A model generated the notes under the pieces. That model worked only from the letters and a program-made list of their open reading frames with translations, searched no databases and was not told the DNA's origin. A stretch of DNA of 64,000 bases, taken from NCBI GenBank assembly GCA_040757595.1, contig JBFLWP010000019.1, forward strand, positions 1 to 64,000, given 5' to 3'. A program made the translations under genes and the position numbers. This document shows, one piece after another, positions 60,027 through 64,000 of the stretch (position 1 is its first letter; the number at the start of each line of letters is the position of its first letter). This DNA is from Nitrospirota bacterium. GTDB lineage: Bacteria; Nitrospirota; Nitrospiria; Nitrospirales; Nitrospiraceae.

Positions 60027-60598
60027 TCAATTTATTCCCTCCCTCTCGGATCTCTCCCGGTATCCAGTTTCAGCTCAGAGTTCGACGACTGCCAACCCCT
60101 CAATATCGGCTCTGTGGCGTGTGACGTGAAGAAAAGGATACAGAAGGGATACCCGGAGGGGGTAAAGCGAACCGGAAGGCCGAAGATACAACAAGAGCGG
60201 AGGGTGGAAGTGAGAGCGTCGATCCGATGGTGGGGATCTCGGAGAGGTTTTAGGCTTCCCGGAAAGCCGGGCCTGCACACCGCCTCTACACCCGACCCCC
60301 CTTTCTGAAGGTGCTGCTCTCTCCAACACCTCCGCTCATTCATCACATAACTCTCGTTCCGCAATGATCAAGGAGTTTGGAAAGGCCTCTCTGGGGCACT
60401 TTGTCTTCCACCTGTCGCATTTTTGGACTTCGACCATTCCCTTCGCTGGCCGGGGGTAAGCTCCCCCGTTCGACCCTCCGCCAGTCCTACCGGTTTTGAT
60501 TGGTTTTCAGCGGGCGCTGCGCCCGTGATGTATGCCTGGCATGCTTGATGCTCCATCTGTTTCCTGCCGGTCATTCACTGGAAGCGATTCATCGTCCC

Positions 60599-61105
60599 AT
60601 GGGTTCAAGCCGTAGAATCGCGCGGCCCATTTTTACCGTGCAGAAGCACCAGGCCTCCCACCTGCACTATGACTTCCGGCTGGAGATCGGAGGCGTGCTC
60701 AAATCCTGGGCCATTCCCAAGGGACCGTCCCTTGATCCGTCCGTGAAACGGCTTGCGGTGGAGGTGGAAGACCACGATCTCGCCTATGCCGATTTCGAAG
60801 GGGTGATCGAGGAGGGGCGGTATGGAGCCGGCCCCGTGCTCGTCTGGGACATCGGCTGGTTCGAGCCAGCCGGCGAGGGGCAGGGCGGGGCATCGTCCGA
60901 GGCGCCGTTCCGGTCGGGAAAACTGGACTTTCGGCTGCATGGGCATCGTCTCCGAGGCCGGTTCACCCTGGTCGCCATGAAGGGCCGTCCCCGCCAGTGG
61001 CTATTGGTCAAGCAGCGTGACGAGGAGGCCCGCCCAGGCCACAAGACGACCGAAACATGGAGGACATCCGTGCTCACGGGCCGGTCTATTGAAGAGGTCA
61101 CGTGA
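60599..61105 (+). CDS. Stand-alone LigD-type 3'-phosphoesterase
   Basis: 168 residues from ATG 60599. FTVQKHQASHLHYDFRLEIG, LKSWAIPKGPSLDPSVKRLA, EVEDHDLAYADFEGVI and GRYGAGPVLVWDIG are the LigD phosphoesterase (PE) signatures, including the HxxxH and His/Asp metal ligands. It removes 3'-phosphates at break ends in NHEJ-type repair. Ku and the ligase and polymerase domains are not in the window. Confidence 0.88.
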   Translation: MGSSRRIARPIFTVQKHQASHLHYDFRLEIGGVLKSWAIPKGPSLDPSVKRLAVEVEDHDLAYADFEGVIEEGRYGAGPVLVWDIGWFEPAGEGQGGASSEAPFRSGKLDFRLHGHRLRGRFTLVAMKGRPRQWLLVKQRDEEARPGHKTTETWRTSVLTGRSIEEVT

Positions 61106-61127
61106 GTCGGCGCAACGGACCGCGACG

Positions 61128-61670
61128 ATGAAACCGGAAGGGTGGAACATCCTGGCCACCGCCAAGGACCGGGACCAACGGCACCTGGCGCGTCGGCTGA
61201 AACGCTTCGGCGACTTCCACTGGACGGCTTTTCGCGGAGTCCTGATCGGGCGGGTCGAGGACCAAGAGGCCTTCCTCGAACAGCTCCTCCGCTGCGAAGA
61301 GGCCGAACCAGGGTTTCTCGGCCCCTTGGCCAAGCTCGTGCCGATCAACCAGACCTTCGAGTTCACGGTGGAGACCTTTCCAACGCGCCTGAAAGAGGCT
61401 ATCCTGCCCTACGCGGAGCGCCTCGGCAGCGGCTCCTTCTACGTCCGCATCGAGCGGCGCGGCCATGCGGGGGAGCTCCACAGCCAGCACCTCGAACAGG
61501 AGATGGATCAAGCGCTGGGCGACGCGATCAGAGCCGGGGGCGGAATGCCCAGGATCGACTTCAAGGACCCGGACGCGATCGTCGTGGCGGAGACCCTCGG
61601 CGATCTCTGCGGAGTGGGAATGATCACGCGGGCGATGCGGAGTCGGTTTCCGTTCGTGCACGTGCCGTGA
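61128..61670 (+). CDS. THUMP-domain protein
   Basis: 180 residues, 22 bp after the phosphoesterase. LATAKDRDQRHLARRLKRFGDFH, FYVRIERRGHAGELHSQHLE and DPDAIVVAETLGDLCGVGMI follow the THUMP RNA-binding fold. No catalytic domain is attached, so it may assist a tRNA-modifying enzyme. The pairing with a repair enzyme recurs in some genomes, from memory. Confidence 0.75.
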   Translation: MKPEGWNILATAKDRDQRHLARRLKRFGDFHWTAFRGVLIGRVEDQEAFLEQLLRCEEAEPGFLGPLAKLVPINQTFEFTVETFPTRLKEAILPYAERLGSGSFYVRIERRGHAGELHSQHLEQEMDQALGDAIRAGGGMPRIDFKDPDAIVVAETLGDLCGVGMITRAMRSRFPFVHVP

Positions 61671-61706
61671 CCGACGGGCGGCTCGCGACAGAGCGTGGAG
61701 GCGGTT

Positions 61707-62090
61707 ATGCACACCGGCGGGTCCGTGAGAGCAGTCCTCGGTTTGGCCTTGCTGATCTGGATCATCGGTCCGCCGCTGGCCCCCTCGTCCCTGTGGGGCC
61801 AGGACCGGCTCGGTGACCCTTCTGCCGGAAAGGCCCTGTACGAGCATCACTGCCAGCAGTGCCATGGAGCCGCCGGGTGGGGGGACGGCCCGAAAGGCCG
61901 GGACCTGATCGTGCCGCCGGCCAACTTCCACAGCCCGGTCTTCCGGTTGAAATCGGACGAGCAGGTGCTGATGAGCATCGAGTTCGGGGTGGTAATGAGC
62001 TCCATGCACGCCTGGCGCGGCCGGCTCGGCGAACAGGAGATGCGGGACCTCGTGGCCTACGTGCGGCTGCTGTCCCAGCAGGTCCGATAG
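61707..62090 (+). CDS. Periplasmic monoheme cytochrome c
   Basis: 127 residues from ATG 61707 with GGAGG upstream (GTG 61695 also possible). Signal peptide (LGLALLIWIIGPPLAPSSLWGQ), heme motif CQQCHG and Met ligand in VMSSMHAWRG. Clear paralog of 37245-37607, sharing the DLIVPPANF and SDEQVLMSI blocks. A likely small electron carrier. Confidence 0.87.
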   Translation: MHTGGSVRAVLGLALLIWIIGPPLAPSSLWGQDRLGDPSAGKALYEHHCQQCHGAAGWGDGPKGRDLIVPPANFHSPVFRLKSDEQVLMSIEFGVVMSSMHAWRGRLGEQEMRDLVAYVRLLSQQVR

Positions 62091-62215
62091 CCGATCCAGC
62101 CCGTCTCCCGTCCGACCGCGCGCGACGACGCCGGCTCATTGACTTGCGCCGGTGGTCGTGGCAGCTTGCGGCAGAGCCGGGGCGACGGCCCCCGGGCACG
62201 CAGCGAGGACTTCCG

Positions 62216-64000
62216 ATGACTTCCTACTCCGGCTCGAGGGAATCAGCGGCCGGCCCCCATCCGGTCGGCGAATCCTTCCGCATCAAGATCGTCCAGACGC
62301 TCAAGAAGGTCCCGTACGACCTCCGCGTGGCGGCCCTCCGGGAGGCCCACTACAACGTGCTCGCCCTGCCGCGCGACCGGGTCTACCTGGATTTCGCCAC
62401 CACCCGCGGGAACTCCGGCCTCACCGACAGGCAGCTCTCCGCACTGATGATCGGGGACGAGGCCTATGCCGGGAGCGCCAACTTCTATGCGCTCGAGCGG
62501 ATCTGCCAGGAGACCTTCGGGAAGCGTTTCACCGTGCCCACCCACCAGGGACGAGGGGCCGAGCACCTGATCCTCCGCGGGCTCCTCCAGCCGGGCCAGA
62601 CCGCCGCCACGAACGGGAACCTGACGACGCTCCAGCCGCTGGCCGCCGCCCTGCGCCTGCAGGTGGCGTCTCTGCTGCCGGACGAGACGTTCGACCCGCT
62701 CACACCCAGGGAGTTCAAGGCCGATCCGCCCCTTGCGCGGCTGGAGGCCCTGCTCGCGGCCGGGTCGGTCAAGCTCGTCATGCTGGGCGCGGCCCTGCCC
62801 CAGTTCGGCGGCCAGCCCCTCTCCCTGGACAGCCTCCAGGCCTGCGCCCAGCTCGCCCGCCGGGCCGGCGTGCCCCTGGCCCTGGATGCCTCCATGCTGG
62901 CCTCCGCCGCCTTCCTCTATAAGAAGAGCCGGGCCGGGGACCAGGACCTGCATTCGCTCATCCGCCGTTACGCCGACTCCTGCGACATCCTGTACCTCAG
63001 CGGCCGCGAAGACGCAGGCTGCCACACGGGCGGGCTCATCGCCACCGACGATCAGACCTTCTATGAAACCTTCCGCAGCCTGGTGGTGGTCTACGAGGGG
63101 CTGCACACCTACGGGGGTCAGGCCGGCCGCGACATGCAGGTCCTCGCACAGGGCCTGCTGGACATGCAGGACGAGAGCTACCTGACGTTCCGCCTGCGCA
63201 AGCTGGAGTACCTGGCCCGGAACCTGGGAAAGGCCGGCTACCCCCTGTACCAGCCGCTCGGGCTCTCCGGCGTCTGTCTGGACTGCCGGCGCCTGTCCCT
63301 CCGCGGCCTGCCGGAGCTGGACGGAAGCAGCCCGCCCTCGGCCAACCTCGCCGCCCTGCTCTACCTGGTCTCCGGCATCCGCGCCAGGCCGATGCCCGCG
63401 CGGGAGCTTGGGCGGGACCTGGACCTCCTGGGGCTCTTCGTGCCCCGCCGAACCTACACCGAGCGGCAGATTGACTACCTGATCGAGAGCTGTGAGCAGC
63501 TCAAACGGTACCGGATCGTCAACCAACTCCGGCCGGCGGAGCCGGCCGCCCCTTCTCCCGAACTGATGCGCTACTCGGTGGACGGCCCCTTCATCACCGA
63601 CTACCACGGCGACTTCACGCCGACCCACCAGCCGGAGCCCTACTTCATCAAGGTCGTGGAGCCCTTCCGCCTGAAGTCCGCCCGGGAGCGGTCGCGGGCG
63701 ATCCGGGAGGCCGGCTACAACACGTTCCTGCTCAGGTCCGAAGACATCTACATCGACCTGCTCACCGATTCCGGCACCGCCGCCATGAGCAACCAGCAGT
63801 GGGCCCGTATGCTGGAGGTCCGCGAGTCCGAGTTGGGAAGCGAGGCCTTCCGCCTGTTCGCGGAGCGGTGCCGGGACGTGCTGGGCTTCCGCCACGTCCT
63901 CCCGACCCACCAGGGACGGGCCGCCGAACACCTCCTCTCCCAGGCCATGATCCAGCCGGGCCAGTACGTGATCAACAACATGTACTTCACGACGACGCGG
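62216..64000 (+). CDS. Tandem tryptophanase/tyrosine phenol-lyase-like fusion (3' partial)
   Basis: 595 codons, open at the window end. Unit 1 (residues 20-440) has GDEAYAGSANFYALE, THQGRGAEHLI, LALDASMLASAAF and GLHTYGGQAGRDMQ as in tryptophanase. At the PLP-lysine motif SxKKD it reads SGRED, with Glu at the lysine position (265), and TDSGT is replaced by TTRGN. Unit 2 starts near residue 475 and shows YIDLLTDSGTAAMS and THQGRAAEHLL before the cut. So unit 1 looks non-catalytic and unit 2 possibly active. Two complete folds in one chain are unusual; family members are single-unit tetramers. Confidence 0.83.
   Translation, partial: MTSYSGSRESAAGPHPVGESFRIKIVQTLKKVPYDLRVAALREAHYNVLALPRDRVYLDFATTRGNSGLTDRQLSALMIGDEAYAGSANFYALERICQETFGKRFTVPTHQGRGAEHLILRGLLQPGQTAATNGNLTTLQPLAAALRLQVASLLPDETFDPLTPREFKADPPLARLEALLAAGSVKLVMLGAALPQFGGQPLSLDSLQACAQLARRAGVPLALDASMLASAAFLYKKSRAGDQDLHSLIRRYADSCDILYLSGREDAGCHTGGLIATDDQTFYETFRSLVVVYEGLHTYGGQAGRDMQVLAQGLLDMQDESYLTFRLRKLEYLARNLGKAGYPLYQPLGLSGVCLDCRRLSLRGLPELDGSSPPSANLAALLYLVSGIRARPMPARELGRDLDLLGLFVPRRTYTERQIDYLIESCEQLKRYRIVNQLRPAEPAAPSPELMRYSVDGPFITDYHGDFTPTHQPEPYFIKVVEPFRLKSARERSRAIREAGYNTFLLRSEDIYIDLLTDSGTAAMSNQQWARMLEVRESELGSEAFRLFAERCRDVLGFRHVLPTHQGRAAEHLLSQAMIQPGQYVINNMYFTTTR

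Noticed and set aside
60114-60308. 64-codon + frame in the gap after RNA copy B
   Set aside because: No ribosome site, odd composition and no recognisable motif.
62243-63931. Long - strand open frame opposite the last gene
   Set aside because: The + frame shows tryptophanase-family motifs over its whole length.

Overview
The window looks like a high-GC chromosome fragment of a Nitrospirota bacterium, most likely Nitrospira or a close relative. The support is gene content: paired FNR-type regulators, secreted FGE-like, NHL and TPR proteins around a multicopper oxidase, cyclic 2,3-diphosphoglycerate synthetase beside carbamate kinase, tandem PPK2 with a pyruvate dehydrogenase/acetyl-CoA synthetase cluster, and short degenerate intergenic repeats. 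No rRNA, tRNA, insertion sequence or CRISPR array was seen. The assignment is inference; no nitrite oxidoreductase or other marker is present.

Layout. 1-23,550 (+): a long set of mostly secreted proteins. It holds two cupredoxin-like proteins with a regulatory-type C-terminal domain, four FGE/SUMF1-fold proteins, two NHL-repeat proteins, a two-domain multicopper oxidase, a plastocyanin-like protein, two secreted TPR proteins and small periplasmic or membrane proteins. Interspersed are an outer-membrane barrel, an AhbD/NirJ-like radical SAM protein coupled to a receiver with Asp replaced by Glu, an FNR-like regulator, a hemerythrin, a YhcC-like radical SAM protein and a FAD monooxygenase. 23,579-31,831: a divergent pair (unknown 624-aa protein; PqqD-like plus metallo-beta-lactamase protein), a second FNR-like regulator, a fatty-acid desaturase, an ODP-type metallo-beta-lactamase protein, a Cys-rich LuxR regulator and a second copy of a 60-aa membrane protein. 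32,045-42,750: RicT, CopD-like and MgtC/DUF4010 membrane proteins, CBS proteins (one degraded), a thioredoxin-like membrane protein with cytochrome c, a HAD-HerA fusion, a phosphoribosyltransferase, Hsp20, small zinc-ribbon proteins and a LuxR-type HTH. 43,089-50,084 (-): acs-pdhA-pdhB-pdhC-acp-ppk2-ppk2, a carbon and polyphosphate energy module. 50,371-64,000: cyclic 2,3-DPG synthetase, carbamate kinase, PolX, RtcA, an FHA-protease, UspA, a LigD-type phosphoesterase, a THUMP protein, cytochrome c and a tandem tryptophanase-like fusion cut by the window end.

Main points. (i) Two diverged copies of a structured RNA of about 215 nt (42,861-43,076 and 59,815-60,026) share conserved blocks and a perfect terminal stem with a compensatory C-G/U-A change; they may be ORF-less HEARO/omegaRNA-type RNAs. 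(ii) A composite operator, an ATAGGYC-N4-GRCCTAT palindrome followed 8-9 bp later by an FNR-like TTGAN-N4-RTCAY box, occurs four times ahead of barrel, hemerythrin, desaturase and small membrane protein genes. A fifth FNR-like box lies in the 25.5-kb divergent promoter. The two FNR-like proteins encoded here are the obvious candidate regulators. (iii) The final gene fuses two tryptophanase-fold units, and the first has Glu where the PLP lysine should be. (iv) The four FGE-like proteins lack the catalytic cysteine pair and sit among copper-type proteins, suggesting an undescribed periplasmic assembly.
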